64,000 bases of DNA. Source: Paraburkholderia sp. LEh10 (lineage in GTDB: Bacteria; Pseudomonadota; Gammaproteobacteria; Burkholderiales; Burkholderiaceae). The position numbers and the translations under genes were made by a program. Under the pieces are notes generated by a model. It ran no database searches and was not told the DNA's origin. It worked only from the letters and a program-made list of their open reading frames with translations. Location of the stretch: positions 1-64,000 of the forward strand of contig NZ_JAGIPX010000018.1 of assembly GCF_017814945.1 (NCBI RefSeq). Reading direction: 5' to 3'. Positions 1-7,354 of the stretch are shown here, piece by piece (the stretch's first letter is position 1; each line of letters opens with the position of its first letter).

Positions 1-58
1 AGCCGGCAAAGAAAAGTAGGTGCCGCCCCGCACAGGGGCAACGCCTGCGCCGCGAGGC

Positions 59-143
59 GCATCGCGGATGCCAGCGATAGCGGCAAAGCAAACCGCATCG
101 CGGATGCCAGCGACAGCGGCAAAAACAAACCGCATTCGCAGAT
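59..143. repeat. Short tandem duplication, 36-37 bp unit
   Basis: Two near-identical units lie head to tail (59-94 and 95-131). They share the core gcatcgcggatgccagcga and differ by a few bases in the A-rich end. A third, truncated copy begins at 132. The repeat sits just past the stop codon of the minus-strand methyltransferase gene. Bases 1-58 resemble a GC-rich dispersed sequence that I associate with Burkholderia intergenic regions, but that cannot be confirmed from one window. Confidence 0.7.
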
Positions 144-150
144 AAAAAAA

Positions 151-903
151 TCACCACCCCTCGATCAGGACGGCATCGAGCTTAAACGATCCATCCTCCT
201 GCACATCGAAATACTCCCGCACTTCATCCGGCGCGGATGCCCACATCGACCGGATCGCCGCGACGCGCGGCTCCGGTGTCCGCATCCGCGCAACCCATGA
301 AGCAAACTCGATATCCAGCCTCCACCGCTCGCGCACGGCAGCAGAAAAGCCAGCAGCAGCAAAAAACGACACCCACTCATCACCGCGATAATCGCGAATA
401 TGCGAGGCGTCGCGCAAAACTTCGACTGCCTGCAAATGCGTGTCGAGCAGCGGATGATCGCTGCCGGCGATATCGATGAACAGCACACGCCCGCCCGGCT
501 TCAAGACCCGCCGCACCTCAGCCAGCGCCAACCGTACGTCATGCCAGTGATGCGCGCTCATCCGGCTGATCACCCAGTCGAACGATGCATCGTCGAACGG
601 CAATTGTTCCGCCGCGCCCTGCTGCGTACGAACGTTGGCCAAGCCGCGCTCCTGCGCCGCCGCCGCGACCGTAGCCAGCATCTGCGGCGCGATGTCGTAC
701 GCGACGACCGACGCCGCGTGCGGCGCGACCGCGAAGCTCGCATGCCCCGCGCCGCAACCCATGTCGAGCACGGCCGCGCCAGGCGTCGCGGCCACCGAGG
801 CCGCCAGCGTCTGCAAATCCGCCCCCGTCGCGTGAACCTGGCTCGTCAGATACGCGGCTGCTGTCGAGCCGAATGCGTCGGCTACCTGGTCGTGATGCTT
901 CAT
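151..903 (-). CDS. Class I SAM-dependent methyltransferase (UbiE/Methyltransf_11 type)
   Basis: This 250-residue protein has the Rossmann methyltransferase fold. Motif I is VLDMGCGAGHAS (about residues 45-56), the acidic end of strand 2 is VAYDI (about 67-71), and the post-motif segment RVLKPGGRVLFIDI is near 130-143. These are features of the UbiE/Methyltransf_11 class, which methylates small molecules such as quinones or secondary metabolites; the substrate here cannot be read from sequence. The gene is divergent from the XRE-type regulator at 1074, across a 170-base gap that holds a promoter and a palindrome, so that regulator may control it. The start at 903 is the only ATG that precedes the usual N-terminal DQVADAFGSTA segment. 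Confidence 0.85.
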   Translation of the reverse strand: MKHHDQVADAFGSTAAAYLTSQVHATGADLQTLAASVAATPGAAVLDMGCGAGHASFAVAPHAASVVAYDIAPQMLATVAAAAQERGLANVRTQQGAAEQLPFDDASFDWVISRMSAHHWHDVRLALAEVRRVLKPGGRVLFIDIAGSDHPLLDTHLQAVEVLRDASHIRDYRGDEWVSFFAAAGFSAAVRERWRLDIEFASWVARMRTPEPRVAAIRSMWASAPDEVREYFDVQEDGSFKLDAVLIEGW

Positions 904-970
904 CGTGCGCTCCTGCCCTTTCCGGGCCGCCTGTGAGGATCATTGTCTGAGGACTCGAACCGGCCCGCTG

Positions 971-999
971 TTCGCACGCGCCGTTCCAGTCGCTACAAT
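971..999 (+). promoter_or_regulatory. Candidate sigma70 promoter for the XRE regulator
   Basis: TTCGCA (971-976) and TACAAT (994-999) are separated by 17 bases. Transcription would start near 1006, about 68 bases before the regulator's ATG. The -35 box matches consensus poorly, so strength is uncertain. Confidence 0.45.
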
Positions 1000-1010
1000 A
1001 GAACCCGACC

Positions 1011-1022
1011 TGTACCGGTACA
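1011..1022. promoter_or_regulatory. Perfect 12-bp palindrome, candidate operator
   Basis: TGTACCGGTACA is a perfect inverted repeat. It lies just downstream of the predicted start of transcription and between the divergent methyltransferase and regulator genes, a position suited to autorepression. Which protein binds is inference. Confidence 0.45.
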
Positions 1023-1073
1023 AGTCAACCAATTATTCTGGTATCGACAACTCCACCCACCGCAGTCCGCCAT

Positions 1074-1886
1074 ATGATCACGCCGTCTTCCGTCGATTCC
1101 GCCCCGCCACTCGATGCAACGCCCGCCCGAGCGCTCGGCGAGTTCATCCGCGCGCATCGCGAGCGCCTGTCGCCGCAAGCGGTCGGCTTGCCGCCCGGCC
1201 CGCGCCGCCGCACGCCCGGCCTGCGCCGGGAGGAAGTCGCCCAGCTGTGCGGCGTGAGCCCGACCTGGTACACATGGATCGAACAGGGACGGCCCGTGTC
1301 CGCGTCGGCCGATGCGCTCGCGCGCATCGCCGTCGCGCTGCAACTGTCGCGCGCCGAACGCGCGTATCTGTTCGAGCTCGCCGCGCAGCGCGACCCCGCC
1401 GAGCCCGACCCCGCCGCGGCCGACGCGCCCACCATGCTGCTCAAGACCGTGCAGCTCGTGAACGCTCCCGCCTACGTGCTCGACCGCCAGTTCACCGCGC
1501 TCGCGTGGAACGATCCCGCGGCGGATCTGTTCGTCGGCTGGCTCGACGGCGAGCACGACCGCAATCTGTTGCGCTATACGTTCCTGTCGCCGGACGCGCG
1601 CCGCCTGATCGTCGACTGGGAAATCCGCGCGCGGCGCCTCGCCGCCGAATATCGCGCCGACTCGATCCGTCACCAGAACGACGCGCCCACCCGCTCGCTG
1701 ATCGATTCGCTGTCGGCCGCAAGCGACGCGTTCGCGCGCTTCTGGGCGTCGCAGGACGTCAACGAGCGCGAAGGCGGCCAGCGGCAGTTCAATCATCCGC
1801 GCGACGGCCTTGTCGTCTACCACCAGATCACGTTCAAGCCCGCGCACCGCGAAGACCTGAAACTCGTCGTGCTCGTGCGCGAATGA
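1074..1886 (+). CDS. XRE-family transcriptional regulator with MmyB-like ligand-binding domain
   Basis: This 270-residue protein has an N-terminal helix-turn-helix (about residues 18-90, recognition segment CGVSPTWYTWIEQGR). A C-terminal domain of about 160 residues (from LKTVQLVNAPAYVLDRQ) is typical of MmyB-type regulators, which bind a small or fatty-acid-like ligand in a PAS-like pocket. In this family the regulator is often divergent from the enzyme gene it controls; here that is the methyltransferase at 151-903. The ATG at 1074 gives the usual N-terminus before the LGEFIRAHRERLSP helix. The ligand and targets are not visible. Confidence 0.88.
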   Translation: MITPSSVDSAPPLDATPARALGEFIRAHRERLSPQAVGLPPGPRRRTPGLRREEVAQLCGVSPTWYTWIEQGRPVSASADALARIAVALQLSRAERAYLFELAAQRDPAEPDPAAADAPTMLLKTVQLVNAPAYVLDRQFTALAWNDPAADLFVGWLDGEHDRNLLRYTFLSPDARRLIVDWEIRARRLAAEYRADSIRHQNDAPTRSLIDSLSAASDAFARFWASQDVNEREGGQRQFNHPRDGLVVYHQITFKPAHREDLKLVVLVRE

Positions 1887-2003
1887 TGCCGCCCGGTGGC
1901 GGGAAAGCCGCGCGCGCGGCGGGTGTTAAAATCGTTGTCTCCTTCGAGGCGGCGCGGTGTCAGCGCGCCGTCCGCGTCTTCACCTCGCACACTGCCCATC
2001 ACC

Positions 2004-3410
2004 ATGACGTCCCAACTGCATAAAAAAGGCGAAGCCTGGTCGGCTCGCTTCTCCGAGCCGATGTCGGAACTCGTCAAGCGCTACACGTCGTCGGTCTTTT
2101 TCGACAAGCGTCTCGCGTTCGTCGACATCGAAGGCTCGCTCGCGCACGCGTCGATGCTGGCCGCGCAAAAGATCATCAGCGCCGACGATCTCGCGGCGAT
2201 CCAGCGCGGCATGGCGCAGATCAAGGGTGAAATCGAGCGCGGCGAGTTCGAATGGCAACTCGATCTCGAAGACGTGCACCTGAACATCGAAGCGCGCCTC
2301 ACCGCCTTGATCGGCGATGCTGGCAAGCGCCTGCACACGGGCCGCTCGCGCAACGACCAGGTCGCGACCGACATCCGTCTGTGGCTGCGCGGCGAGATCG
2401 ACCGCATCGGCGATCTGCTGAAGGATTTGCGCGTCGCGCTCCTCGACCTCGCAGAGAAGAACGCCGCTACGATCATGCCCGGCTTCACGCATCTGCAGGT
2501 CGCGCAGCCCGTGACGTTCGGCCATCACCTGCTCGCCTACGTCGAGATGTTCTCGCGCGACGCCGAGCGCATGGTCGATTGCCGCAAGCGCGTGAACCGT
2601 CTGCCCCTCGGCGCGGCCGCGCTCGCGGGCACGAGCTATTCGATCGACCGTCATGCCGTGGCGAAGACGCTCGGCTTCGACGGCATCTGCGCGAACTCGC
2701 TCGACGCCGTGTCCGACCGCGACTTCGCGATCGAATTCACGGCGGCGTCCGCGCTGGTGATGACGCACGTGTCGCGCTTCTCCGAAGAGCTCGTGCTGTG
2801 GATGAGCCCGCGCGTCGGTTTCATCGATATCGCCGACCGCTTCTGCACCGGCTCGTCGATCATGCCGCAGAAGAAGAACCCGGATGTGCCCGAGCTTGCG
2901 CGTGGCAAGACGGGCCGCGTGAACGGCCATCTGATGGCGCTGCTGACCCTGATGAAGGGCCAGCCGCTCGCGTACAACAAGGACAACCAGGAAGACAAGG
3001 AACCGCTGTTCGACACCGTCGATACCGTTGCCGATACGCTGCGCATCTTCGCCGAGATGGTCGCTGGCATCGCCGTGAAACCCGACGCGATGCGCTCGGC
3101 CGCGCTGCAAGGCTTCTCGACGGCGACCGATCTCGCCGACTATCTCGTCAAGCGCGGCCTGCCGTTCCGTGACGCGCACGAGGCGGTGGCGCATGCAGTG
3201 CGTATCTGCGATCAGCGTGGCTGCGATCTCGCCGATCTCTCGCTCGACGAGATGAAGGCCGAGTTGCCGAACGTGGCTTCGCTGCTCGGCGACGACGTGT
3301 TCGGATATCTGACGCTCGAGGGGTCGGTTGCGAGCCGCAATCATCCGGGCGGCACCGCGCCGGATCAGGTGCGCGCCGCGATCGCCGCTGCACGCGCTGC
3401 GCTTAGCTGA
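2004..3410 (+). CDS. argH: Argininosuccinate lyase
   Basis: ArgH splits argininosuccinate into arginine and fumarate, the last step of cytoplasmic arginine synthesis. The 468-residue product has the fumarase/aspartase-superfamily signature GSSIMPQKKNPD, which carries the catalytic serine loop, and the upstream TGRSRNDQVATD substrate-binding segment. Length matches the family (about 460). The reading frame is open back to 1896, but the ATG at 2004 (MTSQLHKKGEAW) gives the normal N-terminus. A T/A-rich -10-like element (TTAAAAT, 1926-1932) lies upstream. The gene stands alone on its strand and ends in a good hairpin terminator. Confidence 0.97.
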   Translation: MTSQLHKKGEAWSARFSEPMSELVKRYTSSVFFDKRLAFVDIEGSLAHASMLAAQKIISADDLAAIQRGMAQIKGEIERGEFEWQLDLEDVHLNIEARLTALIGDAGKRLHTGRSRNDQVATDIRLWLRGEIDRIGDLLKDLRVALLDLAEKNAATIMPGFTHLQVAQPVTFGHHLLAYVEMFSRDAERMVDCRKRVNRLPLGAAALAGTSYSIDRHAVAKTLGFDGICANSLDAVSDRDFAIEFTAASALVMTHVSRFSEELVLWMSPRVGFIDIADRFCTGSSIMPQKKNPDVPELARGKTGRVNGHLMALLTLMKGQPLAYNKDNQEDKEPLFDTVDTVADTLRIFAEMVAGIAVKPDAMRSAALQGFSTATDLADYLVKRGLPFRDAHEAVAHAVRICDQRGCDLADLSLDEMKAELPNVASLLGDDVFGYLTLEGSVASRNHPGGTAPDQVRAAIAAARAALS

Positions 3411-3437
3411 TCTTTTTTGTCGTTTCCGTTCGTGCCG

Positions 3438-3471
3438 AAGGCGGGCTCTTTTGCGAGAGTTCGCCTTTTTT
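3438..3471 (+). terminator. Rho-independent terminator of argH
   Basis: AAGGCGGGCTCT pairs with AGAGTTCGCCTT (two G-U pairs) around a 4-base loop, and a run of T follows. It starts 27 bases past the argH stop. Confidence 0.8.
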
Positions 3472-3621
3472 GCTTCCGGGCTTCGCCATTGTCACGGGCA
3501 GCCTCGCTGCTGGCTCCTCTCGATGGCACGCGCAGACGATCGCCCGCTGCCATCTTTCCCGTCCAGCGGCCCGCTCAGCTACCATCAACGCACCAGTTCA
3601 GGTCTCCAAATATCCACAGTC

Positions 3622-4542
3622 ATGATCATCCGCCCACAACTCCACTGGTTCCGCATGCTGCTCGCGTGGCGCGGCTCCGTGCTGCCCGAGCTGCTGCCGC
3701 GCCTCGGCCTCATTCTGCTCATCTCGCTGATCGCGCTCGGCGTGCACGATCAGGTGGTCAGGATCACCGCCAATCTCAGCACCACGCCGTTCTCGCTGAT
3801 CGGCATCGCGCTCGCGATCTTTCTCGGCTTTCGCAACAGCGCGAGCTATGACCGCTATTGGGAAGCGCGCAAGCTGTGGGGCCGTCTGCTCAACGAAACG
3901 CGCTCGCTCACGCGTCAGGTGCTCACGCTGCCTTCCGTGCCGATCGACGCAAACGAAACGCAAGCATTCGTGCGCGCATTGGGTGCCTTTTCGCACGCGC
4001 TGCGCCATCAGCTGAGAGGCAGCGATCCGTCGGAGGATCTGTCCGCAAGGCTCGACAAGCCGCTTTTCGAACGCGTGATGATGTCGCGCTACCGCGCCGC
4101 GACGATCATGCTCTGGCTCGGCGAATGGGTGCAGCGGCAGGCGCGCGAAGGCAAGCTCGACGCATGGACCGTGCACGCAATCGACCGCAATCTGAACGGG
4201 CTGTCGGATGTGATCGGCGGCTGTGAACGGATCGTGTCGACGCCGCTGCCGTTCGCGTATTCGGTGATGATTCACCGCACCGTGTATTTCTTCTGCGCGC
4301 TGTTGCCGTTCGGGCTGGTGGAAGGCGTCGGCGTATTCACGCCGCTGTTTTCGGTGTTCGTCGCGTACACATTCATGGCGCTCGATGCAATCGCGTCGCA
4401 GATCGAGGAGCCGTTCGGCACCGACGATAACGACCTCGCGCTCGACGCGCTGTGCGCTTTCATCGAAGATGCGTCGCGCGACCTGCTCGCTCAGCCTTCG
4501 CTGCAAAAGACAGCCGCGAAGGACGGCTATCTGCTTACCTAA
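3622..4542 (+). CDS. Bestrophin-like (YneE/UPF0187) membrane channel protein
   Basis: This 306-residue inner-membrane protein belongs to the bacterial bestrophin family, pentameric anion or cation channels. Visible features are the N-terminal PQLHWFRMLLAWRGSVLPELLPR segment, a hydrophobic helix at about residues 27-45, the FRNSASYDRYWEARKLWG stretch typical of the family, and a second membrane pair around residues 215-255. The C-terminal GTDDNDLALDALC acidic segment is also typical. The frame is open upstream to 3328, but the ATG at 3622 gives the family N-terminus. The physiological ion is unknown for most bacterial members. Confidence 0.88.
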   Translation: MIIRPQLHWFRMLLAWRGSVLPELLPRLGLILLISLIALGVHDQVVRITANLSTTPFSLIGIALAIFLGFRNSASYDRYWEARKLWGRLLNETRSLTRQVLTLPSVPIDANETQAFVRALGAFSHALRHQLRGSDPSEDLSARLDKPLFERVMMSRYRAATIMLWLGEWVQRQAREGKLDAWTVHAIDRNLNGLSDVIGGCERIVSTPLPFAYSVMIHRTVYFFCALLPFGLVEGVGVFTPLFSVFVAYTFMALDAIASQIEEPFGTDDNDLALDALCAFIEDASRDLLAQPSLQKTAAKDGYLLT

Positions 4543-4563
4543 AGGACCGGCGCGAGCCGAGCG

Positions 4564-4600
4564 CAAAAAAAGCGCGCGCCAGAGACATCCGGCGCGCGCA
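4564..4600 (-). terminator. Terminator of the lipoprotein operon
   Basis: Read on the minus strand, GCGCGCGCC and its complement form a 9-bp GC stem around an 8-10 base loop, followed by seven T residues. It lies just past the stop of the DUF799 gene. Confidence 0.75.
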
Positions 4601-4618
4601 TCCGTCACGACAACGACA

Positions 4619-5299
4619 TCAGTCCGTGCCGTACTTCGGCGAACGCGGCCCGTACAGCAGGCCGTTCGGGCCGCCACTCGACAGCAGCTTGTTGCTCGTC
4701 AGCCCGGCAACGTCGTGCGCCTCGTCCGTCAACGTATGCGCGACCTGCTTGACGGCCGCCTGAACCAACGCCCCGATCAATCCGGTATTGGCGCCGAAAT
4801 TTGCGCCCAGCTCCTTGCCCGTCGCGCTTGCCGAGCCTTGCCAAAGCGTGTCGCCCGAACGCAGATCGACCAGCTTCGCGCTTGCCGACACGACCGTCGT
4901 GCTGTCGACGACCATGTACTTCGAACCGTACTGCGTTATCTTCGTGTACACCGCCGCGTCGGCGCCGAAGATCTGGCGCAGTTTGTCGGGCGCGACGCTC
5001 TGGATGTCGTTCGGCGTGGTCAAGCCGTTGTGCCTGAACGTCTCTTCCATTTCGACGACGGGCACCACGTAGTAGCCGCCTTCCGCGAGCGGCATCGTCA
5101 TCTGCGACAGCATGCCGTACGGCGCGTTCACGTCCGCCGTATCGTTGATGGGCGGCAGCACGACAATCGTGCGCGGCTTGCTGTTGCGAAACGCAGTGTA
5201 ATCCGCCTGACGGGGCGCATGCGCGACACACGCCGTCAGCATGAACAGAACGGACAGCGCGGCGATCAGCCTGAATGAGAGAAAGCGGGTCATGGTCAT
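4619..5299 (-). CDS. DUF799 (GNA1162-family) lipoprotein
   Basis: This 226-residue protein begins with a lipoprotein signal peptide (lipobox LTAC, Cys24). The body matches DUF799, the family of the meningococcal antigen GNA1162, including TIVVLPPINDTADVNAPY and the region QIFGADAAVYTKITQYGSKY. The fold is reported to resemble TolB N-terminal or CsgG-like periplasmic domains; the function is unknown. Its ATG overlaps the stop of the DUF4810 gene by four bases (ATGA), so the two are translationally coupled. It is the last gene of a three-lipoprotein operon and is followed by a terminator. Confidence 0.88.
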   Translation of the reverse strand: MTMTRFLSFRLIAALSVLFMLTACVAHAPRQADYTAFRNSKPRTIVVLPPINDTADVNAPYGMLSQMTMPLAEGGYYVVPVVEMEETFRHNGLTTPNDIQSVAPDKLRQIFGADAAVYTKITQYGSKYMVVDSTTVVSASAKLVDLRSGDTLWQGSASATGKELGANFGANTGLIGALVQAAVKQVAHTLTDEAHDVAGLTSNKLLSSGGPNGLLYGPRSPKYGTD

Positions 5300-5664
5300 T
5301 GGAATTTGCTCAACAGGAAGTCCATGTAGATGGCCGACTCAGGAAACGACTGCTTCTCGGCGAGCAGTTCCTGCTTCGCTTGCTGATCCTTGCCGACGCT
5401 CGCGTACAGCATCCCGAGATGCGCATGGAAACCGGGCGGCGCCGACGCGTTCTTCGCGAGGATCTGCTCGCGCGCCTTTTCGAGCGCATCGATCTGCTGG
5501 AGCGGGCTGGTTTGCCCCTTGAAGTATTCGTAGACCTGCGGCTGATAGCCGTCCCATTGATAGAGCGCCACGCTCTTCGTCGTGTTCGCGCACCCCGACA
5601 GCAGCGCGCACGCGGCCGCGACGGACAGCGCGATGCCCGTCGTCAGATTCGTTCTCGTTGACAT
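5296..5664 (-). CDS. DUF4810-family lipoprotein
   Basis: This 122-residue product has a signal peptide with lipobox LLSGC (Cys25). The body matches DUF4810, with conserved YQWDGYQPQVYEYFKG and a helical, TPR-like segment GFHAHLGMLYASVGKDQQAKQELLAEK. No biochemical role is established. It sits in the middle of the operon, 26 bases after the CsgG-like gene and overlapping the DUF799 gene by four bases. Its fixed position between these families suggests the three act as one envelope complex (inference). Confidence 0.87.
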   Translation of the reverse strand: MSTRTNLTTGIALSVAAACALLSGCANTTKSVALYQWDGYQPQVYEYFKGQTSPLQQIDALEKAREQILAKNASAPPGFHAHLGMLYASVGKDQQAKQELLAEKQSFPESAIYMDFLLSKFQ

Positions 5665-5690
5665 GTTCTTTGATGTGAAGCGTGGGAGTA

Positions 5691-6368
5691 TCAGTTCGCG
5701 GATTGCAGCGCGCCGGCATCGACCTGCTGGACGAGATGATCGACGGCGTCCTTGATCGCGAGATCGAGCACCTTGCCGTTGAGCGTGGAGTCGTACGATG
5801 CGGTGCCGCCGAAGCCGATGATCTCGCGATTCGACAGGCTGTACTCGCCCGCGCCCTGGCTCGATGCGATCACTTCGGAGGTCGCCGTATCGACGATGTT
5901 CAGGCTGACCTTTGCATACGCGACCTGGCTCTTGCCGCGGCCCAGAATGCCGAACAACTGCTGATCGCCGACTTCCTTGCGGCCGAACTCGGTGACGTCG
6001 CCGGTTATCACGTAGTTCGCACCCTTGAGCTTCTGCGTCTTGTTCGCGATGGCGGCTTCCTGTCTGATCTCGCCCAGGTTGTCACGTTCGAGCACGGAGA
6101 AGCGCTGGCTCTGCTGCAGCGTCGTAACCAGAATGGTCTTTGCCTGGCTGCCGACACGGTCGATGCCGTCGGAGAAGATGCCGCGCATATAGCTCGAGCG
6201 GTTATCGAACTTGCCGACGGCGATGGGCACCCGTTTGCCGGCATACGGTACGGCCGCGCTGCTGACCTGAGGCGTCGGCAGCGTGCGCGACGACTCCGTC
6301 GCGCATCCGCTCAGCGCCGCTGCAACCAGCGCGGCGACGAGCAATGCGAAAGGTGAGGATGGCTTCAC
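5691..6368 (-). CDS. CsgG/HfaB-family lipoprotein
   Basis: This 225-residue lipoprotein (lipobox LSGC, Cys22) belongs to the CsgG/HfaB family. CsgG itself is the nonameric outer-membrane pore for curli; short CsgG-like lipoproteins such as this one lack the clear transmembrane hairpins and may not form pores. Visible family features are VPIAVGKFDNRSSYMRGIFSDGIDR, ILVTTLQQSQRFSVLERDNL and the later ANYVITGDVTEFGRKEVG. No curli subunit genes (csgA, csgB) are nearby. It is the first gene of an operon with DUF4810 and DUF799 lipoproteins; the 248 bases upstream are gene-free and should hold its promoter. Confidence 0.88.
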   Translation of the reverse strand: MKPSSPFALLVAALVAAALSGCATESSRTLPTPQVSSAAVPYAGKRVPIAVGKFDNRSSYMRGIFSDGIDRVGSQAKTILVTTLQQSQRFSVLERDNLGEIRQEAAIANKTQKLKGANYVITGDVTEFGRKEVGDQQLFGILGRGKSQVAYAKVSLNIVDTATSEVIASSQGAGEYSLSNREIIGFGGTASYDSTLNGKVLDLAIKDAVDHLVQQVDAGALQSAN

Positions 6369-6616
6369 GATATTGATCCCGTTTTAAAGAATGGCGAGTG
6401 TTTCCAGCGCCTTCCGAAACGGGCGTGCTGCGTGCCGTGCTTCTATCCGACGCTCTGGTAACGCGGCGTAAGATAGCGGCACTTGCAGATGCAACTTTGA
6501 AAAACTGTCACATGGCGGCGGGCACCCGCGCGGTTGCGCGCAGTGACGCATGGCGCGTGACAACGCCTGCCAGAAGAAGACCTTGGTGATTCGAAGCAAT
6601 CTGAAGGCGGGACGAC

Positions 6617-7354
6617 TCAGTCGTTACCGGCCGTATCGCCCATGCGTTTGAGCATCGCGACCCGCGCGCCGATGATATCGACCTGCGAGCGCGCGTCCAT
6701 GAGCGGCACGGTCGCGTCGCGGTAGGCGGTCCATGCGCGCTGCGCCCGCGCGAGCATCGCGCGTGAATGTGCAGGCAGCTTGGCATGCAGACGCCGGTAA
6801 TAGCGGTTCAGGTCGAACATCGCGTGCTCGCACTGCGCATCGAACGAACAGGCGCGCGGGCGCGTCTTCGGGTCCTGCTTGCCCGCGTTCGCGGCGGTGG
6901 CGCGCAGCACGAGCGCGCGGTCGCGCACGGGCTGCAACTGCATGTCGGCGCCTGCGAGCTGATACGACGTGCCGCTCGTAGTCGCGAGCACTGCGGCAAG
7001 CAGCTTGCCGTCGGCCTCACGCCACGCCTTCCAGCGTTTCTGGCTTTCTTCCCACTTGTTTCGCTGCGCGTCGGGCAGGCTCGTGAGCAGCTTCTGGAGC
7101 GACTGGTCCATTGACGTCTGCCACGCGAGCCGCGCGGTGTCCATGCACTGCACCTGCCCCAGCGTCGACGACATGTCCGCGCGCGCGAGACACGTGCGCA
7201 TCGACGCGTCGATCGGGTCGGCGGCAGCGACTTCCGCATGCGCCGCGCCGGGCGCGCACGTCAGCGCGCACGCCGAAACGAGCGCACACAACATCGCTCG
7301 CGCACCCTCGCGCGCGCGGCGCTGCGACCCGCTGCGCAATGCGGGCTTCGTCAT
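6617..7354 (-). CDS. LprI/DUF1311-type secreted protein (putative lysozyme inhibitor)
   Basis: This 245-residue protein has a signal peptide (hydrophobic core MLCALVSACALTCAP, cleavage near AHAE). It carries two copies of the DUF1311 motif, with paired cysteines and a W...Y-R-D pattern: CLARADMSSTLGQVQCMD then W-R, and CSFDAQCEHAMFDLNRYYRRLH then WTAYRDA. LprI of mycobacteria, which gave the family its name, inhibits lysozyme; other members are uncharacterised. The ATG at 7354 shares its A with the stop codon of the upstream decarboxylase (TGATG), so translation is coupled and I prefer it to the in-frame start at 7372. Confidence 0.8.
   Translation of the reverse strand: MTKPALRSGSQRRAREGARAMLCALVSACALTCAPGAAHAEVAAADPIDASMRTCLARADMSSTLGQVQCMDTARLAWQTSMDQSLQKLLTSLPDAQRNKWEESQKRWKAWREADGKLLAAVLATTSGTSYQLAGADMQLQPVRDRALVLRATAANAGKQDPKTRPRACSFDAQCEHAMFDLNRYYRRLHAKLPAHSRAMLARAQRAWTAYRDATVPLMDARSQVDIIGARVAMLKRMGDTAGND

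Noticed and set aside
1896..2003. N-terminal extension of argH from 1896
   Set aside because: The extension has no family similarity and contains the probable promoter; the ATG at 2004 gives the standard N-terminus.
4619..6368. Calling the CsgG-like gene a curli operon
   Set aside because: No csgA, csgB, csgE or csgF is nearby, and the partners are DUF4810 and DUF799 lipoproteins.
6384..6599. Minus-strand 71-residue reading frame upstream of the CsgG-like operon
   Set aside because: No ribosome-binding site, no similarity, unusual composition and a position in what should be the promoter gap.
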